This document shows, piece after piece, positions 1-5,054 of a DNA stretch of 7,599 nt (position 1 is its first letter; each line of letters starts with the position of its first letter). Source of the DNA: Clostridia bacterium (GTDB taxonomy: Bacteria; Bacillota_A; Clostridia; Oscillospirales; Acutalibacteraceae); contig JAFTLL010000018.1 of assembly GCA_017456015.1 (NCBI GenBank), forward strand, positions 1 through 7,599, written 5' to 3'. A program made the translations under genes and the position numbers. The notes beneath the pieces were generated by a model. The model saw nothing but the letters and a program-made list of their open reading frames with translations. It searched no databases and was not told the origin of the DNA.

Positions 1-152
1 CGAAAATGATTTGCACGGTCATACAAGTTCGCTTTGCGGTCATCATCCAATTTAGGCAAAGTCTGTTTCGTGCCACAATATTGACATACAGCAACCGTTT
101 CATTATTAATTTCAAGTGTGCCACCGCACATTTTACACTTAAAACTTGCCAT
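1..152 (-). CDS. Zinc-ribbon protein, N-terminal fragment (possibly a TIR-domain protein), cut by the left edge
   Basis: Only the first 50 residues are present; the gene continues beyond position 1. They begin MASFKCKMCGG and contain two CxxCG knuckles (C6/C9 and C23/C26), a treble-clef-like zinc ribbon, followed by a conserved-looking linker ending LYDRANHF. The ATG at 150-152 is preceded by GAGGAG at 161-166 with 8 bases of spacing, which fixes the start. The gene lies 16 bases after the stop of the ribbon-helix-helix gene, so the two are probably one transcript. From memory, this N-terminus resembles clostridial proteins in which the ribbon and a TPR-like segment precede a TIR domain; that is inference, because the deciding part lies outside the window. 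The zinc ribbon is well supported; the full function is unknown. Confidence 0.72.
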   Translation of the reverse strand, partial: MASFKCKMCGGTLEINNETVAVCQYCGTKQTLPKLDDDRKANLYDRANHF

Positions 153-168
153 CAATATATCTCCTCAA

Positions 169-360
169 TTAGTATTCTTTTATTTCCAAATTGTCAACCG
201 CAAATGCAAGACACTTCTGAATAACTTCGTTTCTAGTTCTTCCAGTTTCTTCGGCAATCTTATCAAGTTCCTTTACGAGTTCGTCGGGAAGGCGAATAGA
301 AATCACAGTAGAATCACCCCTGTATTTTTTTGAAGAAATAACAAGTTTTTCTTTCGACAT
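169..360 (-). CDS. Ribbon-helix-helix (CopG/Arc-type) DNA-binding protein
   Basis: This 63-residue protein has the compact ribbon-helix-helix pattern: a basic N-terminus (1-16), a beta strand STVISIRLPD (17-26), helix A (about 27-40, ELVKELDKIAEETG) and, after an R-T-R turn, helix B (about 42-58, NEVIQKCLAFAVDNL). Such proteins dimerise, insert the paired strands in the major groove, and act as repressors or antitoxins. The ATG at 358-360 follows an AAGGAGAAG ribosome site (GGAG at 368-371, 7 bases away). It is the first gene of a unit with the zinc-ribbon gene downstream. Repeats around its own promoter suggest autoregulation. No toxin is recognisable in the visible part of its partner, so an antitoxin role is not supported. 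The fold is fairly certain and the target is inferred. Confidence 0.85.
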   Translation of the reverse strand: MSKEKLVISSKKYRGDSTVISIRLPDELVKELDKIAEETGRTRNEVIQKCLAFAVDNLEIKEY

Positions 361-383
361 AATACTTCTCCTTTTGATATAAA

Positions 384-416
384 ACTACATTTTATATTAT
401 ACTACATTTGTAATGT
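384..416. promoter_or_regulatory. Candidate operator: 17-base-spaced direct repeat plus inverted repeat
   Basis: ACTACATTT occurs at 384-392 and again at 401-409, exactly 17 bases apart, and the second copy is part of an inverted repeat ACATT-TGT-AATGT (404-416). The copies flank and overlap the -10 box of the regulator gene's promoter. Ribbon-helix-helix proteins commonly bind short repeated sites over their own promoters, so autoregulation is the likely role. The repeats are seen; the binding is inferred. Confidence 0.5.
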
Positions 417-425
417 GATTGTCAA
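396..425 (-). promoter_or_regulatory. Sigma-A promoter of the ribbon-helix-helix gene
   Basis: Read on the minus strand there is a perfect TTGACA (-35, at 420-425) and a perfect TATAAT (-10, at 396-401) with an 18-base spacer. The start of transcription would be near 389, giving a leader of about 30 bases. It begins immediately after the hairpin that ends spoIVB, so the unit is expected to be transcribed independently of spoIVB. Confidence 0.85.
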
Positions 426-426
426 C

Positions 427-456
427 ATATAACCCCTTCAAATGAAGGGGTTATAT
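427..456 (-). terminator. Hairpin terminator after spoIVB
   Basis: An inverted repeat of 14 pairs (arms 427-440 and 443-456, with AACCCCTTCA at the core) overlaps the last base of the spoIVB stop codon. There is no long T-run after it on the minus strand, only TTATAT inside the arm itself, so its efficiency as an intrinsic terminator is uncertain. Its position between spoIVB and the next promoter supports a terminating role. Confidence 0.6.
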
Positions 457-1676
457 TATGATGCATCCTTTAATTGTTGTTGAGAAACTGACTGAGCAGT
501 CTCTAACATATTTTCGGCAAATATGCCATAACCTTTTGTCGGGTCGTCGACAAGGACGTGGGTTACGGCGCCGATGAGTTTGCCATTTTGGATAATTGGG
601 CTGCCTGACATTCCTTGCACGATACCGCCGGTTTTTTCAATTAACAGTGGGTCGGTGATTTCAACAATGAAATTCTGCGTTAGGCTCTCATCATTAAAAT
701 TGATTCTTTTTATTTCGCAGTCGTAGAAGCAAGGGCCATTTTGGTCAACCGTAGTTAAAATTTTTGCGCTACCGCTTTCAATTTCCTGTTTAGGTGCAAC
801 CGCATAAGAATACGGACTACTGATATTGCCGGCAAGTCCGTAAATTCCGGTTGTTTGATTTGAAACAATTTTTCCGAGCTCGCGAGAGCGAAAAACGCCT
901 TTTAGTTCACCCGGGAATCCTTTATTCCCTTTTTGCACACTTAAAATCTCCGCTTCTACAAACTCACCCGATAATACCTCCACCAAATCGCCGGTGTCAA
1001 CATCGCATATACCATGCCCCAATCCGGCAGCTACACCCTGTTTATCGCAAAAAGTCAATGTACCGATACCTGCTGTGCTATCACGTATCCATATGCCGAT
1101 TTTATATTCGCCCTGTTGGTCGGCTACCGGAGTGACAGTATAATGCTTTTCTGTTTGTCCGCGCCGAATCAAAAAATCAATTGGTTTATTTTGGTTTTCC
1201 TTGATTATCGCGACAACCCTTCGGTTTTCATAAACCTTTTCCCCATTTACGGCGACAATAACATCTCCGGCACAAATACCTGCCTCCTTGCAGGGATTGA
1301 CTGTTTTTGTCTTGGTTTGAACATCGGTAAAATCAACAATCATGACGCCATCGGTATAAATTTTCATGCCAAACGGCACTCCCAATACCGTTACAACATT
1401 TTCTTTGGTAACATAGACATCGACAATTCCTACCGGAAATAAACCCAACAAATTCACTTTGGCTTTATAATGCGAGTTTGCTGTGCGGTTAACCGAGGCA
1501 ACCGATTGAAGTGCAGTGACCGATAAATTCCCGTATTCCCTAATTTGAATTTCATTCGAGTTTTCATCTACCATAATATGGTTGGGTAAACGATAAGAAA
1601 AATAACCTATCATTCCGTATACTGCCATAGAAAGGGTAAACAATAATACCGAAAGTCTTTTAAAAAATTTTTTCAC
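456..1676 (-). CDS. spoIVB: SpoIVB peptidase (S55 family), sporulation signalling protease
   Basis: SpoIVB is made in the forespore, secreted into the space between forespore and mother cell, and cleaves SpoIVFA to start pro-SigK processing. The 406-residue protein has an N-terminal membrane/signal segment (about 8-29), a PDZ domain (about 115-185, with AGDVIVAVNGEKV) and a C-terminal trypsin-like S55 domain. Catalytic residues are recognisable: His221 in GLGHGI, Ser357 in QGMSGSP, and Asp342 fifteen residues before that serine, the same spacing as Asp363/Ser378 reported for Bacillus subtilis. The start is GTG (1674-1676) with a GGGGGAG site at 1681-1687; no upstream in-frame start has a better site. 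Length is close to the Bacillus protein (about 426). In Bacillus and many clostridia it sits between recN and spo0A; here neither neighbour is present. Confidence 0.95.
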   Translation of the reverse strand: MKKFFKRLSVLLFTLSMAVYGMIGYFSYRLPNHIMVDENSNEIQIREYGNLSVTALQSVASVNRTANSHYKAKVNLLGLFPVGIVDVYVTKENVVTVLGVPFGMKIYTDGVMIVDFTDVQTKTKTVNPCKEAGICAGDVIVAVNGEKVYENRRVVAIIKENQNKPIDFLIRRGQTEKHYTVTPVADQQGEYKIGIWIRDSTAGIGTLTFCDKQGVAAGLGHGICDVDTGDLVEVLSGEFVEAEILSVQKGNKGFPGELKGVFRSRELGKIVSNQTTGIYGLAGNISSPYSYAVAPKQEIESGSAKILTTVDQNGPCFYDCEIKRINFNDESLTQNFIVEITDPLLIEKTGGIVQGMSGSPIIQNGKLIGAVTHVLVDDPTKGYGIFAENMLETAQSVSQQQLKDAS

Positions 1677-1696
1677 TTTTCTCCCCCTTTACGCTT

Positions 1697-1726
1697 TATT
1701 ATTATTACTTTATGTATTTCTTTGCA
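1697..1726 (-). promoter_or_regulatory. Possible SigG-type promoter of spoIVB
   Basis: On the minus strand TGCAAA (1721-1726) and AATAATA (1697-1703) are separated by 17 bases, each one base off the forespore SigG pattern (TGMATA, CATNNTA). Bacillus spoIVB is read by SigG, with a smaller SigF contribution. The region is AT-rich and such matches arise by chance, and the implied leader is only about 14 bases, so this is weak. Confidence 0.25.
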
Positions 1727-1822
1727 TTTTAAAAAGGAAATTCATAAGCAGCACACCTTTAATTGGTGTTAAAAAACAACAATCGCCGTCATTGCGTTTG
1801 TTTTGCCATATTTTTTATATAA

Positions 1823-1852
1823 CAAAAAAGAGAGTGGAATCTCCACTCTCTT
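1823..1852 (-). terminator. Intrinsic terminator of the secreted-protein gene
   Basis: An 11-pair stem (arms 1828-1838 and 1842-1852, containing GAGAGTGGA) with a three-base loop is followed on the minus strand by TTTTTTG. It begins about 20 bases past the TAA of the secreted-protein gene. This is a classic rho-independent terminator and separates that gene from spoIVB downstream. Confidence 0.9.
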
Positions 1853-1872
1853 CTTTCATTTATTATATAAAA

Positions 1873-2688
1873 TTATTTTTTTGAAGAAACTACAAAACCA
1901 ACAGCAGAAAGCATCATTACAACACCCAGAGTTGCTGCGGCAGCACCGGTTTGCGGTGCTTTACCGTCATCCGCAACCTTTTCGGTCAAAACATAATAGC
2001 TGAAATGGTCTGTTTCAATAACAGCGAAATCATCAGACAAGGTGTGCGGGAAAAGGGTTTTTTTATTGTCGTCTACATAGTAAACTACTACATTAGCAGG
2101 ATTCATTGTGGAAGGAATCGGCAATTTAACCTTAACCATACCAGTGGGCTGAACCGGAACATTGTTATACAAAAGAGTGATGTCATAGGGCAAAATGTTG
2201 GTTGCAACATCTTTCAATACATCGGCAATTTTCTTATTTTCCGTACCGGACGTAACTTTTTCTACTTTCAAAACAAGCGTATTGATATCGATTCCGTCCA
2301 CATCGGGAGCAGATGCCTGTGGCACAATAACCACAACCCCGGTTTCACTACATTCTATAACAGCTGCACCGGTTGAATATACCGCATAAACCTTTGTGTC
2401 AGCAGTAGGCTGAATTGTAATTGTAGTGTCTGTTAAGGCACCGGAAATTAAAGTCGCCGAACCAATATCCCAAGTTTGAAAACCGGAAATTTTAGAATCT
2501 GCTGTCAGGACTAATGTGTCACCTGCGGTTACCGGAGCAACTTTTACAGCGGTTTTAACTGTATCAACATCGTTGAAAATTTGCACTGAATAAATTGTAG
2601 GAGCTACGGGGCTATTTGCTGCGCTGGCTGAAACTGCAATAGAAACAACCATCATTACAGCAACGAAAAGAGTAACTATCTTTTTCAT
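1873..2688 (-). CDS. Secreted protein with C-terminal sorting-like anchor, function unknown
   Basis: This 271-residue protein has a signal peptide (1-23; MKKIVTLFVAV core, ASA|AN cleavage site). The middle is beta-rich and threonine/valine-rich (24-135). A C-terminal module (about 145-236) has the pattern V-x-P-T-G-x-V-x-V-K-L-P-I-P, then VVYYVDD and TDHFSYYVL, which I recognise as recurring near the C-terminus of clostridial surface proteins, without a firm domain name. It ends with APQTG (244-248), a hydrophobic stretch (249-267) and Lys-Lys, the layout of a sortase signal with a non-standard motif; it could instead be a plain membrane anchor. The ATG at 2686-2688 is chosen because GGAGGT (2696-2701) lies 7 bases upstream; the longer frame starting with TTG at 2703 would begin inside that site. 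It has its own sigma-A promoter and terminator. Function not recognised. Confidence 0.85.
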   Translation of the reverse strand: MKKIVTLFVAVMMVVSIAVSASAANSPVAPTIYSVQIFNDVDTVKTAVKVAPVTAGDTLVLTADSKISGFQTWDIGSATLISGALTDTTITIQPTADTKVYAVYSTGAAVIECSETGVVVIVPQASAPDVDGIDINTLVLKVEKVTSGTENKKIADVLKDVATNILPYDITLLYNNVPVQPTGMVKVKLPIPSTMNPANVVVYYVDDNKKTLFPHTLSDDFAVIETDHFSYYVLTEKVADDGKAPQTGAAAATLGVVMMLSAVGFVVSSKK

Positions 2689-2695
2689 AAGGTAT

Positions 2696-2701
2696 ACCTC
2701 C
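2696..2701 (-). promoter_or_regulatory. Ribosome binding site that sets the start of the secreted protein
   Basis: A perfect GGAGGT lies 7 bases before the ATG at 2686-2688. It excludes the in-frame TTG at 2701-2703, which overlaps it, and gives a protein beginning MKKIVTLF with a normal signal peptide. Confidence 0.9.
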
Positions 2702-2725
2702 AAAAAAATATAATTTTCTTTTTGT

Positions 2726-2754
2726 ATTATAACACAAGGATTTTGAATTGTAAA
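2726..2754 (-). promoter_or_regulatory. Sigma-A promoter of the secreted-protein gene
   Basis: On the minus strand TTTACA (2749-2754) and a perfect TATAAT (2726-2731) are separated by 17 bases. Transcription would start near 2719, about 30 bases before the start codon. The strong housekeeping pattern implies expression in growing cells, in contrast to the sporulation genes on both sides. Confidence 0.85.
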
Positions 2755-2798
2755 CCTTTTTTTAATATTTTTAATTTTTCATTAAATTTGATACATCT

Positions 2799-2879
2799 CC
2801 TCCTCATTTTGCGCTCCGTTTGTGTCAAAACACACGTGGACAAAATAGTATGAAATAGGCGCGCAAATTATTTTGGAGG
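2799..2879 (+). promoter_or_regulatory. Possible leader RNA fold covering the cotJA ribosome site
   Basis: TTTGCGC (2808-2814) can pair with GCGCAAA (2861-2867), and beyond a small internal loop CCTCC (2799-2803) can pair with the cotJA ribosome site GGAGG (2875-2879). The enclosed region holds a small TGTGT-CAAA-ACACA hairpin (2821-2834). If transcription begins upstream of 2799, this could mask the ribosome site. I found no convincing SigE promoter here, so the leader length is unknown and the fold may be chance. Confidence 0.3.
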
Positions 2880-2886
2880 TAAAAAA

Positions 2887-3117
2887 ATGCAAGAAATTAC
2901 AAGTTATTTAGAGGATTTGCTGCAAATGGATACACATTCGCAGGCGCCTCAAAACACAACACAAGCCGATTGTATCAACCGATTGCCTTTGGCTATGGCC
3001 TATGTTCCCATGCAAAGGTTTTGCGATATTTATACACCGCAAGAAGCGTTGGACAACGGAACCTTATTTGCAGAATTGAACAAGCCGTTTATGGGCAAAT
3101 TCGTGGACCGGAGGTAA
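2887..3117 (+). CDS. cotJA: Spore coat associated protein CotJA
   Basis: CotJA is a small component of the inner spore coat made in the mother cell. This 76-residue protein has a variable, polar N-terminus (1-31) and the family core LAMAYVPMQRFCDIYTPQEAL followed by NGTLFAELNKPFMG (about 35-70), matching the usual pattern of a Pro-containing motif, an 'EAL..GT.F.EL..PF' stretch and a short tail. Length is close to the Bacillus protein (about 82). The ATG at 2887-2889 has a perfect GGAGGT at 2875-2880. It is the first gene of cotJABC; its last codons contain the ribosome site for cotJB. In Bacillus subtilis the operon is SigE-dependent; a matching promoter is not evident here. Confidence 0.93.
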   Translation: MQEITSYLEDLLQMDTHSQAPQNTTQADCINRLPLAMAYVPMQRFCDIYTPQEALDNGTLFAELNKPFMGKFVDRR

Positions 3118-3121
3118 TTGT

Positions 3122-3376
3122 ATGAAAGACAGAAAAACTTTATTACGAGAACTCTCTGCTGTACAGTTTGCCGCTTGGGAGTTGCAAATTTATCTGGACA
3201 CGCATCCCCAGGACCGACAGGCTTTACAAGCCATGCAAAAATATCAGCGTGAAACCGAAAAGCTTGCCCGAGAATTTGAAGAAAGATTCGGCCCCATCAC
3301 CGCATCAGATACCCTTGATGATATGAGTTTCACTTGGATAAATAACCCTTGGCCGTGGGAAAAGGAGGCAAATTAA
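3122..3376 (+). CDS. cotJB: Spore coat protein CotJB
   Basis: CotJB is an 84-residue inner-coat protein (about 87 in Bacillus) encoded with CotJA and CotJC and thought to act with them in coat assembly. The family pattern is clear: a helix with F-A-A-W-E-L-Q-I-Y-L-D-T-H-P (16-29), D-R-Q-A-L followed by a charged helical region (30-55), E-R-F-G-P-I (54-59), and a tryptophan-rich end WINNPWPWE (72-80). The ATG at 3122-3124 lies 4 bases after the cotJA stop, with GGAGGT (3110-3115) inside the end of cotJA, so translation is probably coupled. Its own stop directly abuts the cotJC start codon. Confidence 0.94.
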   Translation: MKDRKTLLRELSAVQFAAWELQIYLDTHPQDRQALQAMQKYQRETEKLAREFEERFGPITASDTLDDMSFTWINNPWPWEKEAN

Positions 3377-3970
3377 ATGTGGATGTATGAAAAAAAATTA
3401 CAATACCCTGTTCGAATTAAAAACACCAATCCCAAACTGGCACAATATGTTATTTCGCAGTACGGCGGTCCCGACGGTGAATTGGGTGCCAGCCTGCGCT
3501 ATTTAAGCCAGCGTTTTGCTATGCCTTGGGCAGAATTGAAAGGTCTTTTGACCGATATCGGTACCGAAGAACTTGGGCACTTGGAAATGATTGGTGCTTT
3601 GGTTTATCAGCTCACCCGCAATTTAAGCGAAGAGGACATTAAAAAATGTGGCTTTGACGCTTACTTTGTCGACCACACCAGCGGTGTCTACCCATCATCT
3701 GCCGCAGGTGTACCCTATACCGCAGCCTATATGCAATCAAAAGGTGATGTTATCACCGACCTGCATGAAAATTTGGCAGCAGAGCAAAAAGCGCGAACAA
3801 CCTATGATAATATTCTACGTCTCTGCGATGACCCCGATGTTGCAGATGTCATAAAATTCCTTCGCCAACGAGAAATTGTGCATTACCAAAGATTCGGCGA
3901 AGGCTTACGGCTTGCGCAGGATAAAATGAATTCCAAAAATTTTTATGCAATCAATCCCTCATTCGATTAA
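3377..3970 (+). CDS. cotJC: CotJC, manganese catalase-type spore coat protein
   Basis: CotJC is a ferritin-like protein of the manganese catalase family located in the spore coat. In 197 residues it keeps all five positions expected of the dimanganese site: Glu35 (GPDGE), Glu65 and His68 (TEELGH), Glu136 (AAEQKAR) and His169 (REIVHY), with spacings that match the Lactiplantibacillus plantarum enzyme as I recall it (Glu35, Glu66, His69, Glu148, His181). It is shorter than the free catalase (about 266 residues), lacking the long C-terminal tail, which is usual for CotJC (about 189). Catalase activity is therefore plausible but not shown. The ATG directly follows the cotJB stop and GGAGG lies at 3364-3368, 8 bases upstream. 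Last gene of the operon, followed by a terminator. Confidence 0.95.
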   Translation: MWMYEKKLQYPVRIKNTNPKLAQYVISQYGGPDGELGASLRYLSQRFAMPWAELKGLLTDIGTEELGHLEMIGALVYQLTRNLSEEDIKKCGFDAYFVDHTSGVYPSSAAGVPYTAAYMQSKGDVITDLHENLAAEQKARTTYDNILRLCDDPDVADVIKFLRQREIVHYQRFGEGLRLAQDKMNSKNFYAINPSFD

Positions 3971-3975
3971 GTTTG

Positions 3976-4009
3976 AAAATCCGGATGTCGCTATGCACAT
4001 CCGGGTTTT
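3976..4009. terminator. Bidirectional terminator between cotJC and the spoIIG unit
   Basis: CCGGATGT (3981-3988) pairs with ACATCCGG (3997-4004); the stem extends through a G-T pair into AAAA/TTTT flanks (3976-3979 and 4006-4009). It begins 6 bases after the cotJC stop and ends 3 bases before the stop of the convergent DUF1294 gene, with T-rich sequence on the exit side in both directions. It should serve both units. Confidence 0.88.
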
Positions 4010-4011
4010 AC

Positions 4012-4284
4012 TTATATCCATTGATTTTGCTGTAAAAACAACAGCAAAACGCCCTGCAAAAGTACAATGAGTGGTAAACCAATCATAAAGCGCTTGTGAC
4101 GGGTTTTGTGCCGTATTACACGCATTGTAACAAACATGGCGGCCGCGCCCCCGCAAAGTGCAATAAAAAAGAGGGTACGTTCTGGAACACGCCGACGATG
4201 CAAACGGGCGTTACGCTTATCAAGTTGTGTAACAAAGACGGCCAATAACAAAACCGCAGCCAGATAAAGAAAGAGATATTTCAC
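4012..4284 (-). CDS. DUF1294 family small membrane protein
   Basis: This 90-residue protein has three predicted membrane segments (about 3-20, 39-55 and 67-86) and the signature of DUF1294: D-K-R at 22-24, R-V-P-E-R-T-L at 32-38, an intramembrane GG, and the basic motif RHKTRHKRF at 58-66. The family is widespread in bacteria and its function is unknown. The start is GTG (4282-4284) with an AAAGGAAG site about 9 bases upstream; no ATG is nearby. It begins 49 bases after the sigE stop, with no convincing terminator between, so it is probably transcribed with spoIIGA-sigE. Its presence where sigG commonly sits is unusual. No role in sporulation can be claimed from sequence. Confidence 0.85.
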   Translation of the reverse strand: MKYLFLYLAAVLLLAVFVTQLDKRNARLHRRRVPERTLFFIALCGGAAAMFVTMRVIRHKTRHKRFMIGLPLIVLLQGVLLLFLQQNQWI

Positions 4285-4333
4285 AATGGCACTTCCTTTC
4301 TAGTGTGCAGTTTACCACAGAACACAAAAAGGT

Positions 4334-5050
4334 TCAAGTTATCTTTTCTATCTCATTCTTCAAGCGTTTAATAATTCTCTTTTCAAGTCGGGATATGTAG
4401 GATTGCGAAATCCCAAGAATATCTGCCACCTCTTTTTGGGTGTGTTCCTTGTAGCCGTGCAGACCAAATCGCATTTTCATAATTTGTTGTTCCCGTACGG
4501 CTAGATGGGAAATCAACAAATTGAGAATCCGCTTTTCGTCTTCTTGTTCTACACCCCGGCTCACCTCATCTGCCTCACTGCTTAAAATATCGGAGAGCAA
4601 AAGTTCATTCCCGTCCCAATCAATATTCAATGGTTCATCAATGGAAATTTCGGTTTTCAGCACAGTCGTTTTGCGCAGATGCATTAAAATTTCGTTTTCT
4701 ATACAACGAGAAGCGTAGGTTGCCAGCTTGATGTTTTTATCCGGTCGAAAGGTATTGACCGCTTTAATCAAACCAATGGTACCAATTGAGATTAAATCCT
4801 CAACATTCGAGCCTGTATTTTCAAACTTACGTGCAATATACACCACCAGGCGTAGGTTATGAACAATAAGTTTTTCCTTCACCGCCTCGGTATCCACATC
4901 GTATCGCAATATGATTTCCCGTTCTTGGTCTACGGTAAGGGGTTCCGGCAGGGTTTCGGGTCCATTGATATAATAGCTTTCATTAAAAAAACCGAATTTT
5001 TTCAAAAGATTTACAATGATAATGTGCAATTTTGTTGCCACAATACGCAT
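4334..5050 (-). CDS. sigE: Pro-sigma-E, mother-cell sporulation sigma factor
   Basis: SigE directs RNA polymerase to early mother-cell genes. The protein (238 residues with the start chosen here; 239 in Bacillus) has an amphipathic pro-sequence (1-26, [20 protein letters not shown]) that holds it inactive at the membrane. The YYINGPE segment aligns with the Bacillus processing site, suggesting cleavage near Tyr26/Tyr27. Region 2 (about 61-130) includes [16 protein letters not shown] and [17 protein letters not shown], which are nearly invariant in Sig[15 protein letters not shown] (141-154) is another SigE hallmark; region 4 (about 175-230) carries the helix-turn-helix [17 protein letters not shown]. 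An in-frame ATG at 5065 would add five residues but has no ribosome site; the ATG at 5050 has GAGGT 8 bases upstream. It starts 4 bases after the spoIIGA stop. Confidence 0.97.
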   Translation of the reverse strand: MRIVATKLHIIIVNLLKKFGFFNESYYINGPETLPEPLTVDQEREIILRYDVDTEAVKEKLIVHNLRLVVYIARKFENTGSNVEDLISIGTIGLIKAVNTFRPDKNIKLATYASRCIENEILMHLRKTTVLKTEISIDEPLNIDWDGNELLLSDILSSEADEVSRGVEQEDEKRILNLLISHLAVREQQIMKMRFGLHGYKEHTQKEVADILGISQSYISRLEKRIIKRLKNEIEKIT

Positions 5051-5054
5051 ACCT

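Noticed and set aside
1014..1442. A 142-codon plus-strand frame opposite spoIVB.
   Set aside because: It lies wholly inside a well-supported gene, has no ribosome site, and its translation resembles no family.
1752..1769. ACACC-N7-GGTGT inverted repeat upstream of spoIVB.
   Set aside because: Only five pairs, no T-run, and no link to a promoter; within chance for this length of DNA.
2797..2805. GAGGAGGAG followed by ATG on the minus strand, like a ribosome site for a leader peptide.
   Set aside because: The reading frame is only four codons, has no spacing from the site, and lies upstream of the mapped sigma-A promoter, so it would not be in the transcript.
2704..2874. Search for a SigE promoter before cotJA; GATACATC at 2790-2797 resembles the SigE -10.
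   Set aside because: No SigE-like -35 lies at a fitting distance; the closest ATATT is 20 bases away, so it was not listed as a promoter.
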